From Cloacimonetes bacterium UBA5284 (GTDB lineage: Bacteria; Cloacimonadota; Cloacimonadia; Cloacimonadales; Cloacimonadaceae): a stretch of DNA of 53,101 nt. Of this stretch, positions 37,990 through 46,407 are shown piece by piece. The DNA lies in the NCBI GenBank assembly GCA_002410505.1, contig DHSO01000011.1:29794-82894 (forward strand), given 5' to 3'. The position numbers and the translations under genes are program-made. The notes under the pieces were generated by a model. The model made no database searches, was not told the origin of the DNA, and saw nothing but the letters and a program-made list of their open reading frames with translations. How positions within the stretch are numbered: the stretch's first letter is position 1; each line of letters opens with the position of its first letter.

Positions 37990-38445
37990 TTAGACCTCCC
38001 CACCAAATATTACGATCAACATCAGCTTCACCAACACAGCGGCGATGCTCATGGTGGAAAGAGTTTTCCAAAATCCCTGACGCTCAAACCAGTTCGCGAT
38101 CAGACCGGGGATGATGTAACCGATAGACTGCATTTGCAATTGGTGAATGGTAAGTTCGTGAAATACCAAAAGCCTGGATGCCCAGCCCAGAATGAAACCG
38201 ATCAGGATGCTAAGCACCATTCTGCGTTTGCCAAAGAGCAGTGTAAATCTTCCCACTACCCTGATAATACCCCAAGTAAGTAAACTGATAATCAGGGTGC
38301 CCAGGATCTGCATGGGTTTGTCCAAATGGAGCGCTATATAACCCGGGACAACTATACCGCCCGCGGATGCTCCCAATAATTCCGAAAAGATCAGACTAAT
38401 GATTACGCCGAGTCCTACTGCGGCTTGTACTACTGCATCAATCAC
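37990..38445 (-). CDS. pgsC: Poly-gamma-glutamate synthesis membrane protein PgsC/CapC
   Basis: The 151-residue integral membrane protein has about four to five helices. The N-terminus matches PgsC/CapC: ISLIFSELLGASAGGIVVPG followed by IALHLDKP. PgsC forms the membrane-bound synthase with PgsB. It overlaps pgsB by 8 nt and pgsW follows 1 nt after its stop, so the three are translationally coupled. Confidence 0.9.
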   Translation of the reverse strand: MIDAVVQAAVGLGVIISLIFSELLGASAGGIVVPGYIALHLDKPMQILGTLIISLLTWGIIRVVGRFTLLFGKRRMVLSILIGFILGWASRLLVFHELTIHQLQMQSIGYIIPGLIANWFERQGFWKTLSTMSIAAVLVKLMLIVIFGGEV

Positions 38446-39631
38446 GACCAGCTCCTTTATTTGCTTTTGGTATTTTATGCTTGAAGTGCGCCACTATCTG
38501 AGCGCCATATTTGATTTCTCCTGCTATATTCCCGATTCCCAATACATGTGATTCTTTTCTGGTGAGTTGCCATACTTTCTGATAGATGTCTTCGGTAAGA
38601 GGCTGCCCCATCGCAAAGAGTTTATCTCTGGGGATACCATGGCTGAGGGCGTAGTCCTCCACTTTTTCAGAAATCTCTCCGGTAAGCAACACATAATCAT
38701 AATTTACCCTGGAAAGCGCGTCAATCAGCTGTTGAGAGCGGAATAAACGATCCGCGCGAGAGTTTAGAATGATGATCGTCTGCGCCGATTCCAATGGAGC
38801 AGTGACCATGTTGATAATGTAGACGGTGGATTCCGGATCGTTGGCAGCGAATACATTGTAGAAATGTATCTCTTTGTCTCTGTCTTCGATCAGATATTTC
38901 TTCAGCGCACCGGGATCGGGGCCGGCGATTTGCATGCCGCCAAGAGCCACATCCCGCGGGATGCCGACTTCGGCGCACACTGCCAATGCCAGCTGGACAT
39001 TGTCTTTGTGCTCGATATAGCGAAACTTGCTCATCTCTTCATCTGTGACATCAGTAGGCAAAATCTTGTGAATCTTAGTCTTACGGCTGTCTGCTACCTT
39101 TTTTAAGATGGGAAATTGATTGATTTCCGCCGTATAGCACACTCCTCCCACCGGAATCGAATTTGCCAGACTCATGGTAACGCTTTGCACGGTCCCACCC
39201 ATCAAATCCAGATGATCGGGACGGCTATTTGTGATCACGGAAATGGTGCTTTTCACAAACTTACGCTCTGTAATCCACTGAAAAACAGGATTCACAGCCA
39301 TGCATTCAATAACGATAGCGTCTGGCTTTTCCTTTGCCGCATGGCGAAAGATGTACTTCTGTTCGATGATGTTTGCTCCCTGCAAGCGGATGATGGCGGC
39401 TTCTCTGCCATCGGGTAACACTACCCGGGGCAAGGTGCCGGTGATCTTGGCAATTGTCTTTTTGCCCCCGGCTCGCAAACCCGCGGCTATTAATCGCGTG
39501 ACGCTGGACTTTCCTCTCGTGCCATTCACATGAATCCGCACGGGTATGGCCATTACATTTCGGCAGTGTCTGCGATACTCCAACACCCAATGTATGATCA
39601 GGATGAGGGTCGCAATGATCAGTATTGTCAT
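38438..39631 (-). CDS. pgsB: Poly-gamma-glutamate synthase PgsB/CapB
   Basis: ATP-dependent amide ligase of the Mur-ligase superfamily, 397 residues. It has an N-terminal membrane helix (ILIIATLILIIHWVLEY), the ATP loop NGTRGKSS (36-43, Lys41), ITGTLPRVVLPDGRE, VIECMAVNP and ITNSRPDHLDLMG, all typical of PgsB/CapB. It polymerises glutamate through the gamma-carboxyl in Bacillus and some Gram-negatives; in this organism the polymer identity is untested. It is the first gene of the run; a large inverted repeat lies about 190 nt upstream. Confidence 0.92.
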   Translation of the reverse strand: MTILIIATLILIIHWVLEYRRHCRNVMAIPVRIHVNGTRGKSSVTRLIAAGLRAGGKKTIAKITGTLPRVVLPDGREAAIIRLQGANIIEQKYIFRHAAKEKPDAIVIECMAVNPVFQWITERKFVKSTISVITNSRPDHLDLMGGTVQSVTMSLANSIPVGGVCYTAEINQFPILKKVADSRKTKIHKILPTDVTDEEMSKFRYIEHKDNVQLALAVCAEVGIPRDVALGGMQIAGPDPGALKKYLIEDRDKEIHFYNVFAANDPESTVYIINMVTAPLESAQTIIILNSRADRLFRSQQLIDALSRVNYDYVLLTGEISEKVEDYALSHGIPRDKLFAMGQPLTEDIYQKVWQLTRKESHVLGIGNIAGEIKYGAQIVAHFKHKIPKANKGAGRD

Positions 39632-39821
39632 CTATTCCTCATGATTATTAAATATCAGTTTTCATGTACCGCAAAGGCCGGAACCGAGGCAGTATCACAT
39701 TATTTATAATAGAGCAATATCCATTCCACTAGCAGGAAAATATCCCAATTTCTTCTGATAATCAGGCGGAAGCGCTCCAATACCCCGGCTTTTCCATACC
39801 GCTTCCTCTATTACTTAAGCT

Positions 39822-39895
39822 GTGCCGATCTCTATATAATCGGGTGATCATCTCATGAGCACTGCTTGATAACAGGATTATATCGGGATCGGCAC
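39822..39895. repeat. Imperfect 20-bp inverted repeat with 34-nt loop
   Basis: The arms are 39822-39841 and 39876-39895. The outer nine bases GTGCCGATC/GATCGGCAC are perfect, and 18 of 20 positions match overall (one of the two exceptions would be a wobble pair). It would fold as a long hairpin in RNA from either strand. It is not followed by a T-run, so it is not a simple terminator. Confidence 0.75.
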
Positions 39896-39996
39896 TCCTT
39901 GAAGTATAGTGGAAGAATGCGGATCATGATCTACCCGGTGTTTCAGGATAGATCAGCTTTTCCAAGGGGGCACTCAATCACCTGTGTTTTATATAT

Positions 39997-40026
39997 CAAA
40001 AATGGCCTTCCACACGGGAAGGCCAT
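39997..40026 (-). terminator. Rho-independent terminator of pckA
   Basis: A perfect 10-bp stem ATGGCCTTCC (40002-40011) with GGAAGGCCAT (40017-40026), five-base loop. On the minus strand it is followed by TTTTTGATAT. It lies 17 nt after the pckA stop codon. Confidence 0.85.
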
Positions 40027-40043
40027 ATATTCTGCTTAGATGT

Positions 40044-41774
40044 TTACGCTTTTATCTGCAGAGCTTTCAGCAATTCTGCTTGAGTCTCAGGGCGTTCTTT
40101 GAGATCACTATCAGTTAGGAAATTGATTCTTTGTTGGAATCTATCCTTCAAAAGACTCAGATACTTATCCATGTTTCCGCGTTTGCTGGGGTCGTACCTG
40201 TCATAATATCCCGGCAGGATCTTTTCTATGGAATCCTTGGTGGGGATCATAGAGCCGGGTAGGAGATCCCATTCTTCCCATTGGATCTGATCGGTCAGCA
40301 ACGCTGTTTGCAATGTGAGAGAAGTTTTCAGTGGTATAGCTTCCAGCTCGCTGTCAGAATTTTTCCAATAGCCACGAGAGTTGAAGCAATAGAAGTCTGC
40401 TCCGTTATCCGCCACATTCAGAAAAGCCTCGACATCACGATAGAGCTCATATACCCGGAAAGGATTGGCAAAGGGTTCAAAGACCAGCTTGCTCAATTCT
40501 TCTTCGGTAACGTTTTCCGCGCGATTTCTCTGTGTCATCAAAGCGGCTCCCATCGAGATGGCGAGATGCTTGTTTGTAAGCTTCAATACAGGGGGTAATA
40601 CGCTGTCTTTCATAAGCCAGACCAGGGCTTTGGGAAAAGCGCAACGGTTTACATAGTTACCCAGCAGGCTACGATCCAATAGCGCACGGCCGTTCTGATT
40701 GCGCAGATCCTGACCCACAGGGATGCGCTTGCCGTCGATATTCAGCACGGCATGGTTCATCAAGGCCAGAGCATATTTCCAATCCGGATGGTCGATGGGA
40801 CGTGAGTCCGTCTTATCGAAGAGGGTTGGTTCCCAGGCGCGGCAGACCTTGTTTTCCAGATCGATCTGGAAGGCGTCGTCGTGCAACACAACTTTAGAGA
40901 ATCCCTTGGGCAAGGTTCCGGCATTATCGTGTGAATTCGTATGGCTGGATTTTCCGGTTCCGGAGAGACCATAGAACGCGATGGAGCGTTTGCCAAATTT
41001 GTGATAGGCAGGGTCTTCACAAGTGCCAAAGTCTATTTCCTTAATTCCACCGTGGCAAGCTGCCATACCGATGCGGATTCCGGAAGTCCATGCCATGGTG
41101 AGAGTTCCTTTTTTGCGTTCGCCGAAGTAGCGCATACCCAAGTTTACGATAACGTTGTGTTTTTCATCCACGAGGGCCAATTGCGGAGCGCCGACGTTGT
41201 TATAAAAAGGATCGTCGCAGGTCCATTCGTTGAAGGCGATGAGGATGATATCTTGAATAGGAAGCTTGGGACTGGCGGCGTATTGCTCTGCTACAGACTC
41301 ATATGGAGCAAAGTTCAAGAGCCAATTGTACACATTTGCCACATCACTTTCGGTGGTGATGAAGGTAGCTTTGATCATCACATCCTGATCCATACCCAAC
41401 ACGGCTTCCGCTTTGATCAGCGGATAGTGCTGCATCTGGTATATAGCTTCCCGGAAGTCACCTTCCAGCTTGTTCTTTTTACTGGTGTCAAGGCGGTGAT
41501 AGAAGCGTCTGGCTTTGGCGGTTCTACCGATGATGTTGCCATGACAATCGTCCAAAACCCGGGCATCTGCAGGGAGATTGTGCATCCTGGCAAATTCTGG
41601 GTACATAGGGATGTCTGTTACGGTAACACCGGGTTGATTCTTTGTCATTTCGTAAGCTTCACGAATGTCAATTTTACGCACTCTGTGGTTGTTCATCAGT
41701 GTCTCCGCGATTGCGCGTATCGGGGACATAGCTTTGAGATCGCTGTAATACTCAGCACTGCTCTTGCTTGCCAT
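40044..41774 (-). CDS. pckA: Phosphoenolpyruvate carboxykinase (ATP)
   Basis: Interconverts oxaloacetate + ATP and phosphoenolpyruvate + CO2 + ADP. The 576-residue protein has the PEPCK kinase core: the P-loop GLSGTGKSS (Lys275), VVLHDDAFQID as the metal-binding segment, and GERKKGTLTMAW with CHGGIKEIDFG preceding. It is longer at the N-terminus than E. coli Pck (540) and diverges there. In fermenters it often runs in the ATP-forming direction. GGAGGAATA precedes the ATG. It is flanked by its own terminator and a TTGACA box, so it is probably monocistronic. Confidence 0.92.
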   Translation of the reverse strand: MASKSSAEYYSDLKAMSPIRAIAETLMNNHRVRKIDIREAYEMTKNQPGVTVTDIPMYPEFARMHNLPADARVLDDCHGNIIGRTAKARRFYHRLDTSKKNKLEGDFREAIYQMQHYPLIKAEAVLGMDQDVMIKATFITTESDVANVYNWLLNFAPYESVAEQYAASPKLPIQDIILIAFNEWTCDDPFYNNVGAPQLALVDEKHNVIVNLGMRYFGERKKGTLTMAWTSGIRIGMAACHGGIKEIDFGTCEDPAYHKFGKRSIAFYGLSGTGKSSHTNSHDNAGTLPKGFSKVVLHDDAFQIDLENKVCRAWEPTLFDKTDSRPIDHPDWKYALALMNHAVLNIDGKRIPVGQDLRNQNGRALLDRSLLGNYVNRCAFPKALVWLMKDSVLPPVLKLTNKHLAISMGAALMTQRNRAENVTEEELSKLVFEPFANPFRVYELYRDVEAFLNVADNGADFYCFNSRGYWKNSDSELEAIPLKTSLTLQTALLTDQIQWEEWDLLPGSMIPTKDSIEKILPGYYDRYDPSKRGNMDKYLSLLKDRFQQRINFLTDSDLKERPETQAELLKALQIKA

Positions 41775-41822
41775 TATTCCTCCATCTATGGCTGATATTT
41801 GGTATCAAATATTAGTGATTGG

Positions 41823-41851
41823 CACTTAAAACCGATATGCTTTCCTGTCAA
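41823..41851 (-). promoter_or_regulatory. Candidate pckA promoter
   Basis: An exact TTGACA on the minus strand at 41851-41846. The -10 region is poor (TTAAGT or TAAGTG at 16-17 nt). It overlaps the 84-nt gap and the very end of the upstream gene is adjacent. Confidence 0.35.
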
Positions 41852-41858
41852 GCAGAGT

Positions 41859-43037
41859 TTATATAATACCCAGTTCTTTACCGATTACCCGGAATTTGTC
41901 CAGAGCTCTATCTAATTGCTCGCGGGTGTGCGTTGCCATAAACGAGCAGCGGATCAAGCAACCGTTTGGCGGCACTGCGGGTGGAATCACGGGATTGATG
42001 AAGACACCTTCTTCGCCCAGGCGTGCCCACATGTTGAAAGCGCGAATCATATCGCCCACATGTAATGGTATCACGGGAGTGCAGCTGGTGCCGGTATTGT
42101 AGCCCATAGCTTTGAACTCCTGCATCATATAATCGGTATTTTCCCATAGTTTGGCGATGCGTTCGGGTTCATCTTCCATAATCTTGATGGCGGCCAAAAC
42201 GCTTGCCGTGGAAGCCGGGGGCAAAGATGCGCTAAAGATCAAAGCGCGGGATTTATGTTTCAAATAGTGAATCAAGGGCTCGTCTGCGGCGATAAAACCG
42301 CCCACGGAGGCCAGGGATTTGCTGAAAGTGCCCATGATCAGATCAGTTTTTTTCGTTAGCCCGAAATGCGCGGCAGCACCGGCACCCTTGTCGCCCAATA
42401 CTCCCAGTGAATGGGCTTCATCCACCATCAGGTTTGCGTTGTATTTTTCTGCCAAAGCGGAGATTTGGGGTAGATTTGCTATATCCCCCTCCATCGAAAA
42501 AATGCCATCAACTACGATCAGGGCAGATTTACCGTCCAGCTTTTGCAAGCATCGCTCCAGCGAAGCCATGTCGTTGTGATTGTAACGCAGCATTGTGCCG
42601 TCCGACAGTTTGCAACCATCGATGATTGAAGCGTGATCGTATTTGTCTGTGATAATGTATTCGTTTTTGTTTACCATTGCAGAGATGCACCCCACATTGG
42701 CCTGATATCCCGTGGGATATGCCAATGCGGCTTCTTTGCCAACCAATCGAGCGAGCTCGGCTTCCAATTCCAGATGAATATCCAAAGTTCCATTCAAAAA
42801 ACGGGATCCGGCACATCCGCTGCCATATTTCTTCATGGCTTGGATGCCGGCTTCTTTTACTTTGGGGTGATTGGTGAGGCCCAGATAGCTGTTGGAACCC
42901 ATCATCAGCATCTTTTTGCCATTGCAAATTACTTCTGTATCCTGCTCGGAGGATATCTCTCTAAAATACGGATAATAGCCCAAAGCCATGGCTTCACGGG
43001 CATCTGTGTAGTTGAGACATTTATCCAATATGCTCAT
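41859..43037 (-). CDS. Alpha-oxoamine synthase, serine palmitoyltransferase-like
   Basis: PLP enzyme of 392 residues condensing an amino acid with an acyl-CoA. It has MGSNSYLGLTNHPKV, GSGCAGSRFLNGTLDIHLEL, YDHASIIDG (His135), VDEAHSLGVLG (Asp206, His209) and the PLP lysine Lys240 in GTFSKSLASVGGF. The FSKSLAS-GGF form is that of bacterial serine palmitoyltransferases; 2-amino-3-ketobutyrate ligase (Kbl) usually has a GK-type sequence there. Spt would start sphingolipid synthesis; Kbl (threonine catabolism) is the main alternative. It ends the surE run, after the AI-2E permease. No other sphingolipid gene is visible. Confidence 0.82.
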   Translation of the reverse strand: MSILDKCLNYTDAREAMALGYYPYFREISSEQDTEVICNGKKMLMMGSNSYLGLTNHPKVKEAGIQAMKKYGSGCAGSRFLNGTLDIHLELEAELARLVGKEAALAYPTGYQANVGCISAMVNKNEYIITDKYDHASIIDGCKLSDGTMLRYNHNDMASLERCLQKLDGKSALIVVDGIFSMEGDIANLPQISALAEKYNANLMVDEAHSLGVLGDKGAGAAAHFGLTKKTDLIMGTFSKSLASVGGFIAADEPLIHYLKHKSRALIFSASLPPASTASVLAAIKIMEDEPERIAKLWENTDYMMQEFKAMGYNTGTSCTPVIPLHVGDMIRAFNMWARLGEEGVFINPVIPPAVPPNGCLIRCSFMATHTREQLDRALDKFRVIGKELGII

Positions 43038-43048
43038 TTAGTTTCCTC

Positions 43049-44116
43049 TTATATGATTCTATATTCTTTCAAGTTTACATACAACACACTTACGAGGCTG
43101 TAAATCAGATAAACCAGCGGAACGGAAACCAGCATCCAGAAGATGCCTCCATACCATCCACCCGCAAGCACGGTAAGAAGTACCAGAAGCGGATGCATAT
43201 TGATGGTGGTTCCCACAACCACGGGATACACGATGTTATTGTCGATAACTTGCACCAACCACATGGCCAGAGCGGCATAAAGCATATTCAGGAAGGCCCC
43301 GCCTTCGAAGAACACGGTCAATACCGCCAGAGCTCCGCCAAAGAAAGGACCAAAATACGGGATGATATTGGCAACACCGGCCGAAATACCAATTAGTACG
43401 GGATTGCTTACCCCCACAATGCTCAATGCTGTGGAAGCCATAATGCTTACCGCGATCACCTCAAGGAGCATGGCGCGCAGATAAGTGCCCACGGTGCTGT
43501 CGATCTTTCCCAACAGAATGATGGCAAGCTCAAAATAGCGATTTGAGCTAAGCCCCAAAAGGCTTTTGCGGATCTTATGTTTATCTTTCAAAAGGAAAAA
43601 ACTGATCAAAGGTACCATACCGATAAAGGATACAGCGCTGATGATGGAAGAATAGTTGTCCAGCAAAAACTTGGGCAGGCGGGCTATGAATTCCACGGCA
43701 TTATCCAATATCTCGGTAAATCGGGTCGCGGCTCCCAAGCCGGGGATCTGGGCATCCAGATTGCCGGCATATTCAAAGATGCTGTTGATAAAAGGAATCT
43801 GTATCAGGTAGTCGGCACTCATCGCACCTTCATGCCCCAATATCGTTAGAAGGCTGTTTCCCTGCGCGATCAATTCCGGGATCAAGCGGCTGGTAAACCA
43901 CACCAGAATCCCAATAATACTAAGATACAATATCAATACCGCAAACCAGCGTGGTAGGCGTTTGCTTTCCAGCCAGGTAACTGTGGGATCCAAAATGTAG
44001 GTGAAGACTATGGCTGCCAGCAAATAACTGAATACCCAACGATAAAAGATCAGGCCGGCAATCAGCACGATGATCAAAAGAAAGTTGAAGATCAGTTTAG
44101 TCCAGTTTATGCTCAT
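43049..44116 (-). CDS. AI-2E family permease
   Basis: Inner-membrane protein of 355 residues with about eight helices: a hydrophobic N-terminal pair, a central segment with IPELIAQG, then the family-typical VSNPVLIGISAGVANIIPYF and a C-terminal cluster including YPVVVGTTINMHPLLVLLTV. Members export small molecules or act as Na+/H+ antiporters; the AI-2 link holds for few. ATG 44116 overlaps the cNMP-binding gene by 20 nt; a TTG at 44140 would overlap more. Confidence 0.88.
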   Translation of the reverse strand: MSINWTKLIFNFLLIIVLIAGLIFYRWVFSYLLAAIVFTYILDPTVTWLESKRLPRWFAVLILYLSIIGILVWFTSRLIPELIAQGNSLLTILGHEGAMSADYLIQIPFINSIFEYAGNLDAQIPGLGAATRFTEILDNAVEFIARLPKFLLDNYSSIISAVSFIGMVPLISFFLLKDKHKIRKSLLGLSSNRYFELAIILLGKIDSTVGTYLRAMLLEVIAVSIMASTALSIVGVSNPVLIGISAGVANIIPYFGPFFGGALAVLTVFFEGGAFLNMLYAALAMWLVQVIDNNIVYPVVVGTTINMHPLLVLLTVLAGGWYGGIFWMLVSVPLVYLIYSLVSVLYVNLKEYRII

Positions 44117-44579
44117 TATCCTTTGCCACTTCAAATACAAAACGACAGAAATCGCTGGCGATGGCGCTGAGTATCTTCACCCCGGCCCGTGGCCTGGACT
44201 CTATGAAAGAGATCATGTCGGTCCGGGATATGGCGTGTAGTGAAGCATCACTTTGAGCGATCGCAGTACTGCTGCGTTTTTTGCCGTGATACATATCAAA
44301 TATCCCCAAGTATTCACCGGGGCCTACTTGCTTATCCGTCGTGCTGCCATACAGGCCTTTCAATTTGATGTCTCCGCTGTGTACAAAATAGATTACTTCC
44401 AGAGGGTAGCCTTCCTCATAAATCAATTCTCCGGCCTCAAAGCAACGAGTGTGCGTCAATTCATAGAGCAAGTAAAGCTCAAAATCACTCAAATCTGCAA
44501 ACAGAGAGTATTGCTTTAAGACCAGGTACTTGCGGGAACTCTTGAAGCGGCCTTTTAGCCAAGTGAAGAATCTTTGCAT
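44097..44579 (-). CDS. Cyclic nucleotide-binding domain protein
   Basis: The 160-residue protein consists of a single cNMP-binding beta-barrel (about 24-140): LFADLSDFELYLLYELTH, AGELIYEEGYPLEVIYFVHS and GPGEYLGIFDM are Crp/Fnr-like. The phosphate-binding cassette region reads KKRSSTAIAQSD, with an Arg-Ser pair. There is no DNA-binding helix-turn-helix, so it is not a transcription factor by itself. It may regulate the AI-2E permease encoded next to it, which is inference. Confidence 0.85.
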   Translation of the reverse strand: MQRFFTWLKGRFKSSRKYLVLKQYSLFADLSDFELYLLYELTHTRCFEAGELIYEEGYPLEVIYFVHSGDIKLKGLYGSTTDKQVGPGEYLGIFDMYHGKKRSSTAIAQSDASLHAISRTDMISFIESRPRAGVKILSAIASDFCRFVFEVAKDNEHKLD

Positions 44580-44582
44580 ATA

Positions 44583-45224
44583 TTACCTCCCACTCCTTAC
44601 AAGGGGAACAAACGCACAGGGTACGTCTTTCCGATACTTGATTTCTCCATTTTCTTTGCTGATGATGTATAGAGATTGAGCTCCGGCTTCACCCACCGGG
44701 ACCGCCATTATCCCGCCTTCGGCAAGTTGCTCACACAATCTGGCGGGCACTTCTTCGGCGGCGGCTGATACCACTATTTTGCTGAATTCGCTGTATGGAG
44801 GATAGGCCTGTTGCCAGCCTTGCCAGCCATCACCGATGCGGAAAAAGATGTTGCGGAATCCAGCCGTTCTCAGGGTTTTCTGCGCCCTCAGGGATAGAGT
44901 GTCCAGCAATTCCACCGAACAAACTTCTTTGGCAATGCTGGCCAGGAGGGCCGTCTGATATCCGCTGCCGGTACCAATCTCCAAAACTGTATCTTCGCTG
45001 CTGAGCCTTAATTCACAGAGCATCAGGGCGATCATTGCGGGTTGCGATATGGTCTGTGCTTCCAATATCGGCAGAGGCTGATTGCGATAGGCATATTCTT
45101 GATATTCTGGTAACACATAGTTCTCTCGGGGGATTCTGGCAAAAGCAGCCAGAACCAGGGGGTCAGAGATCCCGGAATTCTTTAGTTTTTGAACCAGTTG
45201 CAGCCTCTGATCTTCAAAGCGCAT
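44583..45224 (-). CDS. pcm: Protein-L-isoaspartate O-methyltransferase
   Basis: Repairs isoaspartyl residues in aged proteins. The 213-residue protein has FARIPRENYVLPEYQEYAY, QTISQPAMIALM and the SAM-binding VLEIGTGSGYQTALLA, then ELAEGGIMAVPVG-like C-terminal strands. It lies 3 nt after surE; surE-pcm is a conserved pairing in many bacteria. Confidence 0.95.
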   Translation of the reverse strand: MRFEDQRLQLVQKLKNSGISDPLVLAAFARIPRENYVLPEYQEYAYRNQPLPILEAQTISQPAMIALMLCELRLSSEDTVLEIGTGSGYQTALLASIAKEVCSVELLDTLSLRAQKTLRTAGFRNIFFRIGDGWQGWQQAYPPYSEFSKIVVSAAAEEVPARLCEQLAEGGIMAVPVGEAGAQSLYIISKENGEIKYRKDVPCAFVPLVRSGR

Positions 45225-45227
45225 TTG

Positions 45228-45995
45228 TTACTTAATCTCCAGCAGTTTTTTGTTTTCGATCCAACTGAGGATGGGCGGGAAGGCATCAGCTTTATTGAGC
45301 TCAAAACCCAAAGGCGTGATCGAGATGTAACCATCGTTTATTGCTTCAGCATCGGTACCGGGTTCGTAATCCCATTGGGGCACATCCCCACCAATACGAT
45401 AGCTGAAACTGTCTTCCTCTTCCGAGATTATGGATATAAAATTGTAATACTTGCGATGACCGGTGCGGGTAAGCCGTACGCCTTTCACCTCTTCATAGGG
45501 TACATTGGGGAAATTTACGTTTATCACTTCGTAAGGCTTTGTAAGGCTGTCGATACCGTGATCCAAAAGATTCAGAAACCACCGGGTGGCAGAATCGAAT
45601 TTTTGGTCTTTGTAAGCGTTGATGGAAAGCGCTATGGCTCGCTGGCCAAACATCGCGGCTTCCACCGCCGCAGATACCGTGCCGGAATATAGTACATCTT
45701 CGCCCATGTTTTGTCCGGCATTGATGCCCGAGACCACCAAATCTATCTTGTCCGTTATTATCTTTTGCAATGCTATCACCACGCAATCTACAGGAGTTCC
45801 GCTAATAGCCCATTCATTTGCTGCGATGCGTGTGGCAGTGATGTCTTTACGGAGGGTGATGGAGTGAGAAGCAGCGCTACGCTCACTATCCGGAGCAACC
45901 AGAATCAGATCGTGTCCCGCGCTTGCCAAGGCTTTTTGAAGAAAGCGGATTCCGGGTGCGTTGATACCGTCGTCATTTACCAGAAGTATTTTCAA
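45228..45995 (-). CDS. surE: 5'/3'-nucleotidase SurE
   Basis: Metal-dependent phosphatase for nucleoside monophosphates, 255 residues. It starts ILLVNDDGINAPGI with metal-binding Asp8 and Asp9, followed by VAPDSERSAASHSITL (metal-binding Ser), ISGTPVDCV and VSGINAGQNMGEDVLYSGTV. It is linked to stress survival together with Pcm. The ATG lies 10 nt after the preceding gene. Confidence 0.96.
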   Translation of the reverse strand: MKILLVNDDGINAPGIRFLQKALASAGHDLILVAPDSERSAASHSITLRKDITATRIAANEWAISGTPVDCVVIALQKIITDKIDLVVSGINAGQNMGEDVLYSGTVSAAVEAAMFGQRAIALSINAYKDQKFDSATRWFLNLLDHGIDSLTKPYEVINVNFPNVPYEEVKGVRLTRTGHRKYYNFISIISEEEDSFSYRIGGDVPQWDYEPGTDAEAINDGYISITPLGFELNKADAFPPILSWIENKKLLEIK

Positions 45996-46005
45996 ATCGT
46001 TCTCC

Positions 46006-46359
46006 TTAGAAAAATATATTTGGCTTGATGAGCAAAAGTCCGGTCCCGACTATCAAGACAGCGATAAGCAGAAGGAATGGCCAGTATGCACGGATGAATT
46101 GCTTGAAGCTATCCCGTCTCCAGCTACGCCGTTTTTTTCTGTGTTGAGGGCGTGGAGGCCGGTGCAAGCGGATATGGCGGTGGCTTACCACGGCATCTCG
46201 CATGGCTCGCTGTGCCTGAGTGAGCCATTTTACATGAGAATGTTCATCCAGATATGGCTTGTATCCCAAGCTCAAATAATGGTCTATACGGGCTTGGCTG
46301 AATCCTGCAACTTCTTGTGGATCAAGCTCTTTAACAATCTTCGTCCGTTTTCTGCTCAT
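46006..46359 (-). CDS. Small basic protein with C-terminal membrane helix
   Basis: The 117-residue protein has an N-terminal region with DPQEVAGFSQARIDHYLSLG, a very basic middle (HRHIRLHRPPRPQHRKKRRS) and one C-terminal helix (PFLLLIAVLIVGTGLLLI). ATG 46359 has AGGAG five bases upstream; the frame can be opened 16 codons earlier without a ribosome-binding site. It leads the surE run. The basic stretch could contact RNA or membrane phospholipid. No family is recognised. Confidence 0.7.
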   Translation of the reverse strand: MSRKRTKIVKELDPQEVAGFSQARIDHYLSLGYKPYLDEHSHVKWLTQAQRAMRDAVVSHRHIRLHRPPRPQHRKKRRSWRRDSFKQFIRAYWPFLLLIAVLIVGTGLLLIKPNIFF

Positions 46360-46369
46360 TAAAGCTCCT

Positions 46370-46407
46370 GTTTTTCTTATCTCTTTTTGGTGCAGTCTAT
46401 TTGTCAA
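46370..46407 (-). promoter_or_regulatory. Candidate promoter of the surE run
   Basis: An exact TTGACA on the minus strand at 46407-46402. No good TATAAT lies at 17 nt; GATAAG appears at 20 nt. The leader to ATG 46359 would be short. Confidence 0.35.

Larger units (their letters stand above)
39632..40043. other. Intergenic region between pgsB and pckA
   Basis: No gene is evident. The region holds the pckA terminator (39997-40026), a long imperfect inverted repeat (39822-39895), and a shorter GGAAGCG/CGCTTCC pair near 39771-39807. No TTGACA box is present for pgsB, so its promoter was not identified. Confidence 0.6.
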
